A stretch of 64,000 nt of DNA, taken from the NCBI GenBank assembly GCA_963976625.1, contig CAXBLA010000012.1, forward strand, positions 1 to 64,000, given 5' to 3'. How positions within the stretch are numbered: the stretch's first letter is position 1; the number at the start of each line of letters is the position of its first letter. Both the position numbers and the translations under genes were made by a program. Under the pieces are notes generated by a model, which was not told the origin of the DNA, made no database searches, and worked only from the letters and a program-made list of their open reading frames with translations. Source of the DNA: UBA1924 sp963976625. Its GTDB lineage: Bacteria; Planctomycetota; Phycisphaerae; Phycisphaerales; UBA1924. Of the stretch, positions 36,092 through 45,456 are shown piece by piece.

Positions 36092-39000
36092 ATGACCACC
36101 GCACCATCGAGCCCGAAAATTGTTCCATCTGCATCGCACCCAGAGCTGCGCAGTCTCCGCTCCCGCCTGGAGCGCATGCGCACGCGCGTGCGCATGATGG
36201 TGGTGATGCGCAGCATGCTGTTGGGCTTAGCAATGATGCTGACCGCGGTGCTGGCCCTGGTGCTGATCGATTACATGCTCCGCCTGCCGATGGGTATCCG
36301 CCTGCTCACGCTCGCGGGGCTGGTGTATCTGATCTGGCTATCTTGGGCTCGGCTCATCCAACCCGCCCTCGATGCCCGTTGCTCGACCACCGATATCGCC
36401 CTCGAGATCGAGCGACGCGACCCGTCGCTGCGCGGGCTCGTCGCGTCGGCCATCGATCTCAGCACCGCCGATAAACACCATACAGCGCGTGACACAGAAA
36501 CCGACGCGCTGACCACCGCCGCCCTCAACACCATCGCCCGTCGGCTCAACTCTAAATCAATACCGGGTATCGCCAACCCGAATCAGCTCATCAGTGCCGC
36601 GGGCGTGTGCGCCTTGGTCATCGCCTGCATCGTCATGCTCTCGGTGCGTTCGCCAAATCTCGCACAGATCGGTCTCACGCGGACCCTCTCGCCTTGGTCG
36701 ATGGCCAGCTGGCCCAAGCGGTTTGCGATCGAGGACCTGACGAGTAACACCGCGCGCCCGGTGGACATCGCCGTGCCGATCCGCGCCCTGATCGGCAATC
36801 CGGATTCTTCCGACTCGATCAACCCACGGGCGTATGTCTCCTGGCGCGTGCTCGACGCCAGCGGCCGACCCGCCCAGCGCTGGACCCGGACCATGCTCAC
36901 CCGACAGCAACGCAGCGACGACGGCACACCGATCTACGAACAGCTCCTCGATGCCAAGCCCGCGATCAAACCACTCAGCGAGCAGAGCGAAGCCACGAGC
37001 ACCGCGTTCACACTCGAATACACCATCGAGACACGCGACGACGCACGCCCAACCCGGAAGATCACGCTCGTTCGCCCGCCCAAGCTCCTCGACACTTCGA
37101 TCGCCATCGAACTCCCGGCCTACGCCCAACCGATCGCCGATGCCCAGCTCGTGCGATCGGGCACCATCATCCACGCAGACTCGGACTCGGTGCACACCCC
37201 GATCCTCGCGGGCTCAAAGCTCTCGATCACCTGGCGATTCAGCAAGCCAATGCGTCGGGACGCACAAACAGTGCAGACAGATCACAATCAGGCCGATCAG
37301 GCCCAGCAATCTACCATCCCGCAATGGGCATCGTCACTGGCCCCGGAGAACACGATCGTCGCCTTCAGCCAACCGACCCCCACAACGATCCAGCTGGATC
37401 TCATCGCCCAAAGCTCCGCGGCTATCGAGCCGGGCGTGCTCGACGAGATGGGCATCACGGTCCGCACTCCGATCATCCTGGCTCTTGGAGTCCTCGACGA
37501 CCAAGCCCCGGGCGCATCGCTCACCGAACCCACCCGCGACGAGATTGTTTCTGCCCAAGCCAGTATTCAACTACAAGCAGAACTCACCGATGACTTCGGG
37601 CTCATCGCGGGCGCGTTGCACGCGAGCATCGCTCGCGCGCCAGCCGGATCACAGGGCGCACCCGCCGAGCCGACTCCCGACGATCAACCCATCGCACTGA
37701 TCCGAGCAGAGTACAAAGCCCTCCAACGCGCCCAGCTCGACCACACGCTGAGCCTCGAAACGCTCGGCCTTGCTGCGGGCGATGAGGTCCATCTCAACGC
37801 CATCGCCTGGGATCTGCGTGCAGGGAGTACTGAAGTTGAAAACGCATCGCTGGGCATGACTCAATCCTCGACGCGCATCCTCCGCGTGGTCGAGGACAGC
37901 GTGATCATCGACGACCTCCGCAAAGGGCTCAGCTCGACCTCGGGCGCCATGCGCCAGCTCGACGAGCAGCAAGCCAACGCACAGAAGCAACTCCAGAACC
38001 AGCTACAAACCCAGGCCCAGACCACCAGCGCTGACCAGCGCAGCGTGACCGATCGGCTCGAATCAAGCGAAAGCACCATCGATCAACTCCGCGACACTTT
38101 CAAACGCAACAACCTCGATGACGCCGCCTTGGGGTCGCTGCTCGATGACGCGTCGGCCGTCGCTTCCGAAGCAGCCGACGCCAGCGAGCGGGCGAGCAAT
38201 CAGCTCGATCGCGGTGAGGGCGAACGAGCGTCCGCGAACCAACGCGTCGTCCGCGACCGGATCGGCGAGCTACTCTCGATGCTCGATCGCGGGCAGGACT
38301 CATGGCTCGCGCTGCGATCCGTACAGCAGCTGCGTGACGAGCTGGCCGCCCTCCGCGACGACACCGCCGAGCTCAATGCGACTGCCGCGGGCAAGTCGCT
38401 CGACCAGCTCACGCCCGAAGAGCAGTCCACGCTCGAACGCATCCTCGAGCGCCAGACCGCGTCGGCCGACGATGCGCGCGACGCGATCTCGACGCTCGAC
38501 GAACGCGCCCAGCAGCTCCAAGAGAACGACCCGACCCAAGCCGAAGCCTTATCACGGGCCGCCGAGCAGGCCCGTAGTGCCCAGCTCGAAGAGAAGCTCA
38601 ACGACGCCGCGGATCAGATCGCGTCCAACCAAACTTCGTCGGCTACCCAGACCCAGAGCGAAGTCCTCGACGAGCTCGACGAGATGCTCGAAGAACTCGA
38701 AAACGCGATCAAGAACCGTGACAACGCGCTCCGCCGAGAGCTTGCTTCGATCATCGATTCGATCAAGGCGCTCATCAAGGTTCAAGAAATCCAGATCGGT
38801 CTGCTCGAGAACCCCAACGCCAACGATCTCGATGCCGGCATGATCGCGCTCTCGGGCAACACGCTGGCCGTGCGCGACGAAGCCCTTGGAGCCTTCCCCG
38901 AGACGCGTTCGATCGCGGACCTGATCACCCAGAGCGCCAACGCCCAGGGCAACGCGATCAACGCCTTGCGTCAGTCGCCCGTGGATCTCCAAGCCGCCAA

Positions 39001-39769
39001 GCGCCATGAACGCGCAAGCCTGCTGCATCTCAACAGTGCACTCGAAGAAGCGAATCGGCTCGATGAGCAGGCCGCGGATCGGCAGGCACAACAGCTGCGG
39101 ACCCAGCTCCGCGACGAGTACCGCAGCGTGCTTGAGATCCAGACCGCCCTGCGCGACGAGACCCTGCCGCTCGTCGATCAGCAGCTAACCCGCCGCCAGC
39201 GGGCCAGCGCACGGGCCATCGGCATCTCGCAGGGCGCGATCCGCGAGCAGCTCGCTGAGCTGCTCGAAAAAACCCAAGAACTCAGCGACGCGCCGGTCTT
39301 CGTCTTCGCCCACGCCCAGCTTGATCGCCAGATGCAGCGCAGCGTTGATGGGCTCGGGCAACGCCAGATCGAATCGCGCACACCGACCCTGCAGACCTCG
39401 TCGATCGTCATCCTCACGACGCTTGTCGAAGTGCTCTCCGACACGCCGCCAGCCCAAGAACCCGATGATTTCGACGACGGCTCACAGAGCGGATCAAGCT
39501 CGGGCAGCTCAGGCGGCGAAGAACCCGTCATCCCGCCCGTCGCCCAGCTCAAGCTCCTGCGATCGATGCAGCAGCTGGCCGCGATGCAGACCCGCGAGTA
39601 CAGCGAAAACCCAGGCCTCGCCAACGACGCCGATCTCGAATCGCTCTCGCAGCTCCAGTCCCAGCTCTCCGAGCATGCCAAGCAACTGATCGAATCATTG
39701 AACAATCCCCAGCCCGCACCATCGTCAACACCAGCCCCCACCCCAAGCGAAGGAGAAGCCACGCCATGA
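36092..39769 (+). CDS. Giant membrane-anchored coiled-coil protein (DUF4175-like)
   Basis: 1225 aa. Two N-terminal helices (MLLGLAMMLTAVLALVLIDYML, broken as MLLGLAMMLTAVLAL and VLIDYML; then LLTLAGLVYLIWLSW) and one near 190-205 precede a beta-rich external region (to about 590). From about 620 to 1080 the protein is a long Gln/Ala/Glu/Arg heptad-rich coiled coil (LQNQLQTQAQ, ELAALRDDTAEL, LDELDEMLEELENAIK). The end is a Ser/Gly linker and a Pro-rich tail. The architecture resembles DUF4175-type proteins from alphaproteobacteria, but I am not certain of homology. ATG overlap with the next gene (ATGA) shows tight coupling. Probable structural scaffold of the operon's complex. Confidence 0.75.
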   Translation: MTTAPSSPKIVPSASHPELRSLRSRLERMRTRVRMMVVMRSMLLGLAMMLTAVLALVLIDYMLRLPMGIRLLTLAGLVYLIWLSWARLIQPALDARCSTTDIALEIERRDPSLRGLVASAIDLSTADKHHTARDTETDALTTAALNTIARRLNSKSIPGIANPNQLISAAGVCALVIACIVMLSVRSPNLAQIGLTRTLSPWSMASWPKRFAIEDLTSNTARPVDIAVPIRALIGNPDSSDSINPRAYVSWRVLDASGRPAQRWTRTMLTRQQRSDDGTPIYEQLLDAKPAIKPLSEQSEATSTAFTLEYTIETRDDARPTRKITLVRPPKLLDTSIAIELPAYAQPIADAQLVRSGTIIHADSDSVHTPILAGSKLSITWRFSKPMRRDAQTVQTDHNQADQAQQSTIPQWASSLAPENTIVAFSQPTPTTIQLDLIAQSSAAIEPGVLDEMGITVRTPIILALGVLDDQAPGASLTEPTRDEIVSAQASIQLQAELTDDFGLIAGALHASIARAPAGSQGAPAEPTPDDQPIALIRAEYKALQRAQLDHTLSLETLGLAAGDEVHLNAIAWDLRAGSTEVENASLGMTQSSTRILRVVEDSVIIDDLRKGLSSTSGAMRQLDEQQANAQKQLQNQLQTQAQTTSADQRSVTDRLESSESTIDQLRDTFKRNNLDDAALGSLLDDASAVASEAADASERASNQLDRGEGERASANQRVVRDRIGELLSMLDRGQDSWLALRSVQQLRDELAALRDDTAELNATAAGKSLDQLTPEEQSTLERILERQTASADDARDAISTLDERAQQLQENDPTQAEALSRAAEQARSAQLEEKLNDAADQIASNQTSSATQTQSEVLDELDEMLEELENAIKNRDNALRRELASIIDSIKALIKVQEIQIGLLENPNANDLDAGMIALSGNTLAVRDEALGAFPETRSIADLITQSANAQGNAINALRQSPVDLQAAKRHERASLLHLNSALEEANRLDEQAADRQAQQLRTQLRDEYRSVLEIQTALRDETLPLVDQQLTRRQRASARAIGISQGAIREQLAELLEKTQELSDAPVFVFAHAQLDRQMQRSVDGLGQRQIESRTPTLQTSSIVILTTLVEVLSDTPPAQEPDDFDDGSQSGSSSGSSGGEEPVIPPVAQLKLLRSMQQLAAMQTREYSENPGLANDADLESLSQLQSQLSEHAKQLIESLNNPQPAPSSTPAPTPSEGEATP

Positions 39770-40464
39770 TCTGTCTCCGATCTATCCAAACACTGGCCTT
39801 TGTTGCTGCTTCATGTGCTTCTGCTGCCTGCGTTTCTGTTGCTTATGCCGCTACGCAAGAGCCTGACGATCCGCTACCCACACTCGACGAGCTGCTCGGG
39901 CTCGAGACCGAGCACCCAACTGACCCCGACGGCTCCATCACCATTGAGGACCCCAACGCCGCGGCCCTCGACGCGGTGCTCACCCCGCAGCAAGCCGGCG
40001 AAGCTTTCACCCAAGCGGTCCAACTCATGGACCAGGTCGCTGGGCGCATCGCAAACAACAACGATCTCTCCATCGCAACCCAGCGCCTCCAAGAGGACAT
40101 CCTCGCCAAGCTCGATCAAGTCATCGAAGCCGCCAACGAGAACGACTCCAACAGCAGCTCGTCGTCGTCTTCATCCTCGCAATCATCGAGCGAGCAGCAA
40201 GACCAGCCCAACCAGCAGCAACCCCAACAAGGCGAGGGCGACCAGCAGAACCCATCGAACCAATCGGGCGAAGAGTCCATGCCGGGGGGCGCAAGCGCGG
40301 CTAACCCGGGCGACGAGGTCGCACCCGACGGCGTGAGTTGGGGCGCGCTGCCCACGCGCATCCGCGATGCGCTCTCGCAGGGGATCTCGGACAAGTACTC
40401 CGAGCTCTACCGCACCCTCACCGAGCAGTACTACAAATCACTGGCCGAGGACGAAGACCAATGA
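39766..40464 (+). CDS. Exported Ser/Gln-rich protein of the Bat-like operon
   Basis: 232 aa. A signal peptide (hydrophobic LAFVAASCASAACVSVAYAA) is followed by an acidic segment, a predicted helix (QAGEAFTQAVQLMDQVAGRIA ... LAKLDQVIEAAN), then a low-complexity tract of about ten serines and many Gln/Pro (residues about 130-160) and a C-terminal helical part (ALPTRIRDALSQGISDKYSELYRTL, here given in part). Start and stop both overlap neighbours by 4 bp (ATGA), so its stoichiometry is probably tied to them. The C-terminal 'LPxRxRDALxQGxxDKYSxxYRxLTExYY' pattern recurs, in my memory, at this position in planctomycete operons. Function unknown. Confidence 0.75.
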   Translation: MICLRSIQTLAFVAASCASAACVSVAYAATQEPDDPLPTLDELLGLETEHPTDPDGSITIEDPNAAALDAVLTPQQAGEAFTQAVQLMDQVAGRIANNNDLSIATQRLQEDILAKLDQVIEAANENDSNSSSSSSSSSQSSSEQQDQPNQQQPQQGEGDQQNPSNQSGEESMPGGASAANPGDEVAPDGVSWGALPTRIRDALSQGISDKYSELYRTLTEQYYKSLAEDEDQ

Positions 40465-41549
40465 GCACACGCATCAAACATTCAATCCTGCTGATCGCGG
40501 CCGCGGGCTCACTCGCCAGCGCCCAAGCCGCCGCACCAGCAAGCACGCCCGCAAGTACACCCGCCCCCTCACCGGGCGCACAGAACCAACCCATGGAAGC
40601 GGAGATCACGCCCGCCCTCGACGCGGCAGTATCATCGGGCATCGAGTATCTCGTCTCGACGCAGCTCGAAGACGGCGCGTGGGAGTCGGGGCGGTACAGC
40701 AAGAATGTCGCGATCACCGCGCTCTCGTGCCTGGCGCTGATGGCCGACGGGCACATCCCCGGTCGCGGGCCTTACGGCGAGACCGTCGATCGCGGGGTCG
40801 AGTTCATGCTCGATTCGATCGCTGAGAACGGGCTGATCTCTTCGGAAGCTAACAACGGCCCGATGTACGGTCACGGGTTCGCCGCCCTGTTCCTCGGCGA
40901 GGTCTACGGCATGACCCCGGGCGGTGATAACGCGCGGGCCGCACGGCTCCACGAGGCGCTCGTCAAAGCCGTGCGATTGATCGAGCAGACCCAGAACGAA
41001 GAAGGCGGCTGGCGATACAACCCTGTCCCCTACGACGCGGATGTCTCCGTGACCATCTGCCAGATCATGGCCCTGCGCAGCGCACGCAACGCGGGCATCG
41101 AGGTCTCGAGCGAGGTCATCGATCGCGCCGTCGAGTATGTCCGCCTGTGCCAGAGTAGCGACGGCGGGTTCCGCTACCAGATCGGCTCGGGCGGGAGCGC
41201 CTGGCCAAGAACAGCCGCCGGGGTCGCGTCGCTGTTCTACGCGGGGATCTATGAGGACGACGCGATCGACAAGGGGCTCGCGTACCTCGAGTCCACCGCA
41301 CTGCCCGGCAAAGCGTCGGCCACCCGCTCGCACTATTTCTACGGGCAGTACTACGCCGTGCAGGCGATGTACTTGGCGGGCGATGACCACTGGGAACTCT
41401 GGTGGCCCGCCATCCGCGAAGAACTCCTCGAACTCCAGAACGACGACGGCTCGTGGGACGACCGATCCGTCGGCAAGCCCTACGGCACCGCCATGGCCCT
41501 GATCATCCTCCAGATGCCCAAACGCTACCTCCCGATTTTTCAGAAGTAA
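40461..41549 (+). CDS. Exported alpha/alpha-toroid (terpenoid cyclase/prenyltransferase-like) protein
   Basis: 362 aa. Signal peptide MSTRIKHSILLIAAAGSLASAQA, a Pro/Ala/Thr linker, then repeats of an alpha/alpha barrel: GAWESGRYSKNVAITALSCL, GHGFAALFLGEVYG, GGWRYNPVPYDADVSVT, GGFRYQIGSGGSAWPRTAAG, HYFYGQYYAVQAMYL and GSWDDRSVGKPYGTAMALI. These QW-like repeats define the squalene-hopene cyclase/prenyltransferase fold, but the DXDD acid motif of true cyclases is absent, so cyclase activity is unlikely; such exported toroids are thought to bind peptides or other proteins. Start overlaps the previous stop (ATGA). Seventh-to-last of the tight operon; 7 nt to the next gene. Confidence 0.82.
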   Translation: MSTRIKHSILLIAAAGSLASAQAAAPASTPASTPAPSPGAQNQPMEAEITPALDAAVSSGIEYLVSTQLEDGAWESGRYSKNVAITALSCLALMADGHIPGRGPYGETVDRGVEFMLDSIAENGLISSEANNGPMYGHGFAALFLGEVYGMTPGGDNARAARLHEALVKAVRLIEQTQNEEGGWRYNPVPYDADVSVTICQIMALRSARNAGIEVSSEVIDRAVEYVRLCQSSDGGFRYQIGSGGSAWPRTAAGVASLFYAGIYEDDAIDKGLAYLESTALPGKASATRSHYFYGQYYAVQAMYLAGDDHWELWWPAIREELLELQNDDGSWDDRSVGKPYGTAMALIILQMPKRYLPIFQK

Positions 41550-41556
41550 ACAAACT

Positions 41557-42870
41557 ATGAATCTCCCATCTACACGATCATTGCTTACCGTTTTTGCCCT
41601 CGCGTTCACGACGCCTGTGATCAATGCCCAAGATCAATCCGGCGGACTTAGTTGGACATTGTGCAACGACACGCTGGAGCTGATCGAGACCACGATCATC
41701 AGCGCGGACGAATCCGCGATTGTCGGGATCGACCAGTTCGGTATCCGGACAACCTACGCGATCGACGATCTCTTCTTCGCGCTCCCCTCGTCAGATCGTG
41801 CTCATCGTCCACCCGACCCTGAGCTCGACCCGATCCAAGTCCCGCCGATCGTTGAACCCGAGACCCGGTTCGCTCCCACACGCTACCTCTCGCTCGTCGA
41901 TGGGCAGATCATCCAAGGGCGGCTGCTCGACTCGAACGATCCAGATGCCCTCCAACTCGTGCTCTACGCCGGTAACTCGACCGTTGGCAACGCGACATTG
42001 TCGCTCGAACAGCTCCGCGTCATGACCGACGCACCGCCCATGCTCGCCGATGATTTCTCAACTCAGTTTCCCGATGCGGACACCGTCGTCACGAAGAACA
42101 ATGACCGCTTAGTCGGCTTCATCGAATCCATCGGCTCCCCGGAGCACACCGCATCGATCAGCCTCGACAGTGCCCCGGATCAAGCCCCCATCTCGATCGC
42201 GCTCGACCAGATCAAATCAATCACCATGGCCAACCCACCCGAGTTTGTCCCCGGGATGTACATCACAACGAGCGATCATTTACGGCTTCGAGTATCGAGC
42301 TTTGATTTTAACTTCCGCGAGCCGATGTCGATTGTTGTCGATGCCACTTCGCTCGGGCTCGACTCAACATCTTCGTCGCCGAACGAGATCACTTGGCAGC
42401 TCCCCCCCAACGCCCCCGCCGGGATCACGATCCAACAAACCGACGCCCGAGTCGTCGCCCTCGCGTCGATCACCCCATCGCTCATCGAGCCCACCGGCGA
42501 TCGCGACTGGACACCCACCCCGTTCGTTGTCGCCAGACACACCAACCCCGTGCTCTCGACCATCGACCTCCGCGCCCCGGTGCGGGCGATCTACCCGGTG
42601 CCCAAGGGCGCTTCGCGCTTCGCCTGCGAGCTTGTCGCACAGATCAACACCTGGACGGACTGCGTCGCCCATGTGGAAGCGATTGACAGATCCGGCAATC
42701 GCACCGAGCTACTTACCCAGCGCCTCCACGCCGATCATCCATCGCAGACTCTGAATGCTCGTTTAGAACCCCGCACCACACAAATAGAAATCCGCATCGA
42801 GCCCGGCGAGCTGGGACCGATCCAGGACCGCGTGCTGCTCGTCAAACCACGCCTGCTTATCGAATCTTGA
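41557..42870 (+). CDS. Exported protein with C-terminal NPCBM-like domain, hypothetical
   Basis: 437 aa. Signal peptide (LLTVFALAFTTPVINA, cleavage after INA). Residues 30-270 contain repeated short beta motifs of the type 'G..I.G.L...D....L' (LVDGQIIQGRLLDSNDPDALQL, KNNDRLVGFIESIG), suggesting small beta-barrel repeats. The C-terminal third (LSTIDLRAPVRAIYPVPKGASRFACELV ... LNARLEPRTTQIEIRIEPG) has the look of an NPCBM/NEW2-type carbohydrate-binding beta-sandwich. Last gene of the DUF58 operon. Its 3' end overlaps the convergent mraY stop by 14 bp. Ligand unknown. Confidence 0.72.
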   Translation: MNLPSTRSLLTVFALAFTTPVINAQDQSGGLSWTLCNDTLELIETTIISADESAIVGIDQFGIRTTYAIDDLFFALPSSDRAHRPPDPELDPIQVPPIVEPETRFAPTRYLSLVDGQIIQGRLLDSNDPDALQLVLYAGNSTVGNATLSLEQLRVMTDAPPMLADDFSTQFPDADTVVTKNNDRLVGFIESIGSPEHTASISLDSAPDQAPISIALDQIKSITMANPPEFVPGMYITTSDHLRLRVSSFDFNFREPMSIVVDATSLGLDSTSSSPNEITWQLPPNAPAGITIQQTDARVVALASITPSLIEPTGDRDWTPTPFVVARHTNPVLSTIDLRAPVRAIYPVPKGASRFACELVAQINTWTDCVAHVEAIDRSGNRTELLTQRLHADHPSQTLNARLEPRTTQIEIRIEPGELGPIQDRVLLVKPRLLIES

Positions 42871-44044
42871 GCGACGCCATCGCCACGACCATCAGCAGGA
42901 TGCCCACGATCCACAACCGATTGACCACCTGATTCTCGGCCCACCCGCCCTGGTGCAGATGATGGTGATACGGCGCGATGCGGAAGATCCGTCGCCCGGT
43001 GCCGGTCTTGATCCGCGTGTACTTGAACCAGCCGACCTGCAGCACGACCGATCCGATCTCGAAGAGAAACACGCCGCACATCATCAGCACGACGACTTCT
43101 TGGCGGACCATCACCGCGATGTACCCGATCAAGCCACCGAGCGCCAGCGATCCGGTATCGCCCATGAACACCTGCGCGGGCTTGCAGTTCCACCACAGGA
43201 ACCCCAGGCACGCCCCCGCCATCGCCCCGGCCATCACGCCGAGCTCGTCGGTGAACGGGATGTATGGGACATACAGATACTGAGCCGCGCCCTCGTTGCC
43301 CGCGATCAACGCGAGCAGAATCAACCCGAAGGTCACGATCAGCGATGAGCCCGAGGCTAACCCGTCCATGCCGTCGGTAATATTGACCGCGTTGGACAAC
43401 CCCGCGACCATCAGCGTCGAGAGCACCACGAACACGGGCATGCTCAGATAGATCAACCCGTCCGCAGCGAACTTGGTCGTCGGCTCATACGAACGCTGGA
43501 ACGGCAAGTTGAGCACATGGGCCATCGAATCCGCGCCATCGGCAAGCATCCCATAGCGATACGCAAAGTAGCCCACGATCGCCCCGATGCCGAGCTGGAA
43601 GACCAGCTTCTCCCACGAGTACAACCCCTGGCGCCCCGTGCCGCGCCGAGCCGCGGTCAGCTTGAGCCAATCGTCGGCCCCGCCAACACCCGCCAGCCAG
43701 AGAAGCGTGAACAACCCGAGATAGATCCGGTTGATCCGGATGTCGGCCAGCAAAAATGTGCTGATAAAAATCGCCCCGACGATCAGCACCCCGCCCATCG
43801 TAGGCACATTGGCCTTGGTCGCGGCGTGCTCCCGCAGCAGCTCGGCGTCGGTCTCGCCGCCATCGCCGATCTTCATCGAGATCAAGAACCTGATCACCCG
43901 CTTGCCCATCAGCACCACGATCGCGAACGAGAGCCCGGCCGCGAGCAACGCGCGGAACTGGACCTGGTCGAAGACCGAGAAGAACTTGTAGAGCCCAATC
44001 TTGCTCAGCCAGTTCTGCATAATGTCAAAGAGAATGTAGATCAT
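42857..44044 (-). CDS. mraY: Phospho-N-acetylmuramoyl-pentapeptide-transferase
   Basis: 395 aa from ATG 44044. MraY transfers phospho-MurNAc-pentapeptide to undecaprenyl phosphate, giving lipid I in the cytoplasmic membrane. About ten membrane helices are visible. Family motifs: KANVPTMGGVLIV, GGADDWLKL (Asp pair), NAVNITDGMDGLA, VFMGDTGSLALGG and PYHHHLHQGGWAENQVVNR (HHH motif). Its start overlaps the murF stop by 4 bp (ATGA), so murE-murF-mraY is one translationally coupled unit of the classical dcw order. This shows that the organism has the genes for lipid-linked peptidoglycan precursors. Confidence 0.96.
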   Translation of the reverse strand: MIYILFDIMQNWLSKIGLYKFFSVFDQVQFRALLAAGLSFAIVVLMGKRVIRFLISMKIGDGGETDAELLREHAATKANVPTMGGVLIVGAIFISTFLLADIRINRIYLGLFTLLWLAGVGGADDWLKLTAARRGTGRQGLYSWEKLVFQLGIGAIVGYFAYRYGMLADGADSMAHVLNLPFQRSYEPTTKFAADGLIYLSMPVFVVLSTLMVAGLSNAVNITDGMDGLASGSSLIVTFGLILLALIAGNEGAAQYLYVPYIPFTDELGVMAGAMAGACLGFLWWNCKPAQVFMGDTGSLALGGLIGYIAVMVRQEVVVLMMCGVFLFEIGSVVLQVGWFKYTRIKTGTGRRIFRIAPYHHHLHQGGWAENQVVNRLWIVGILLMVVAMASLKIR

Positions 44045-45456
44045 GCGTGTGGATTGGCCTCTGATTGAGCTTCTGTGCTGGAGATTCGTTGAGCAAGCAG
44101 CTCGACGATGCGTTCGAGGCGCATACCACGCGAGCCCTTGAGCAGCACGCGATCGCCCTCCCCGATACCATCGGCGATCCGCCGCATCGTGCATTGATCA
44201 TGCTCGGGAATCACCGAGAATCGCCCACCAGCCCCCAGCCTCTTGCAGGCCTCGGCTAATGCGCTCCCAACGAGCACGACTTGATCGAACATACCATGGC
44301 CCGCTAGAAGCTCTTCCACCAGCGCCCCGTGCTCAGCCTCGCTTTCATTTCCAAGCTCGAGCATATCCCCCAGCACCAGCACCGATCGCTTGCCCTCGAT
44401 GATCCCAGCAAAGGTCCCGATCGCGGCCCGTATCGAGTCCGGGTTCGCGTTGTATGCATCGTTGTAGACCACGATTGGTTTACCTGCAATAGAAATATCA
44501 ATCCGCTCGAATCGCATGGCCGCGCCCTCTGCCGATCTCAACCCATCGCGGATCTTCGCGTCCTCGATCCCCAACTCTCGCCCAACGAGAATCGCCATCG
44601 CACTGTTGCGTGCGTTGTGCTCGCCGAGCATGGGGACCTCGAATGGTTGACCATCGAACGCGAACCGAGTCACGCCATCGCGTTGTGCTTCGATGCGTAC
44701 ACGATCGGGCCCCAGCCGCTCGATCCTTCGGCTGCCCTTAACACTCGCAAGCACAGCATCCAGCGCGTCAATCCCACCCGGGATCACGGCAGACCCACCG
44801 CTCGCAAGCCCAAGAACAATGGCCGACTTCTCCCTCGCCACGCCGGCTTGGTTGCCCAACTCTTCGAGGTGCGCCCGACCGATCGAAGTAATCACCGCGA
44901 TCTCCGGCTGCAACAACGCCGTGCGCGCTTCGATCTCGCCGGGTGAACTCGTCCCCAGCTCCGCGACGAGATACTCAGCATCCATCGGTGTGTTCAAGAT
45001 CGTGATCGGCACGCCGAGCTGATTGTTGAAACTCTTCTGCGAAACCACCGACATTCCATCCTGTGCGCACACACTGTGTAACAATCGGCAGGTCGTCGTC
45101 TTCCCGTTCGACCCCGTCACCCCGATCACTTGAGCTTTGAGCTTTGCCCGCCAGGCCTGAGCCAAGCCCGTGATCGCACCAAGCATGTCCTCGACCACCA
45201 GCACCGGCAGCCCGAACCCATCGGGCACCTTGTCTGCGTCGCTGACCACACACATCGACGCGCCCCCCTGCTTGGCTTGCTCAAGGTACGCATGCCCATC
45301 GACCTGCTCGCCGACGAACGCAAAGAACAGCTGGCCCGTTTCAATCGCCCGCGTATCGATCGCCACTCCGCTGAACTCAACCGACGAACAATCGGGCTCG
45401 ATCAGCCATCGACCGCCCGTGGCCGCCCGGATTGCTTCGCACGCCCAACTGCTCAT
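44041..45456 (-). CDS. murF: UDP-N-acetylmuramoyl-tripeptide--D-alanyl-D-alanine ligase
   Basis: 471 aa. ATP-dependent Mur ligase that adds D-Ala-D-Ala to UDP-MurNAc-tripeptide. N-terminal domain with VAIDTRAIETGQLFFAFVGEQVDGHAYL, central domain with P-loop VIGVTGSNGKTTTCRLLHSV and NQLGVPITIL, then LGEHNARNSAMAI, VYNDAYNANPDSIRAAI (characteristic of MurF) and SVLVLGDMLELGNESEAEHG in the C-terminal Rossmann domain. It overlaps murE (45453-45456) and mraY (44041-44044) by 4 bp each. Length and order are standard. Confidence 0.96.
   Translation of the reverse strand: MSSWACEAIRAATGGRWLIEPDCSSVEFSGVAIDTRAIETGQLFFAFVGEQVDGHAYLEQAKQGGASMCVVSDADKVPDGFGLPVLVVEDMLGAITGLAQAWRAKLKAQVIGVTGSNGKTTTCRLLHSVCAQDGMSVVSQKSFNNQLGVPITILNTPMDAEYLVAELGTSSPGEIEARTALLQPEIAVITSIGRAHLEELGNQAGVAREKSAIVLGLASGGSAVIPGGIDALDAVLASVKGSRRIERLGPDRVRIEAQRDGVTRFAFDGQPFEVPMLGEHNARNSAMAILVGRELGIEDAKIRDGLRSAEGAAMRFERIDISIAGKPIVVYNDAYNANPDSIRAAIGTFAGIIEGKRSVLVLGDMLELGNESEAEHGALVEELLAGHGMFDQVVLVGSALAEACKRLGAGGRFSVIPEHDQCTMRRIADGIGEGDRVLLKGSRGMRLERIVELLAQRISSTEAQSEANPHA

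Noticed and set aside
42857..42870. 14-bp convergent overlap of the operon's last gene and mraY
   Set aside because: Short tail-to-tail overlaps are common in compact genomes; nothing suggests regulation here.
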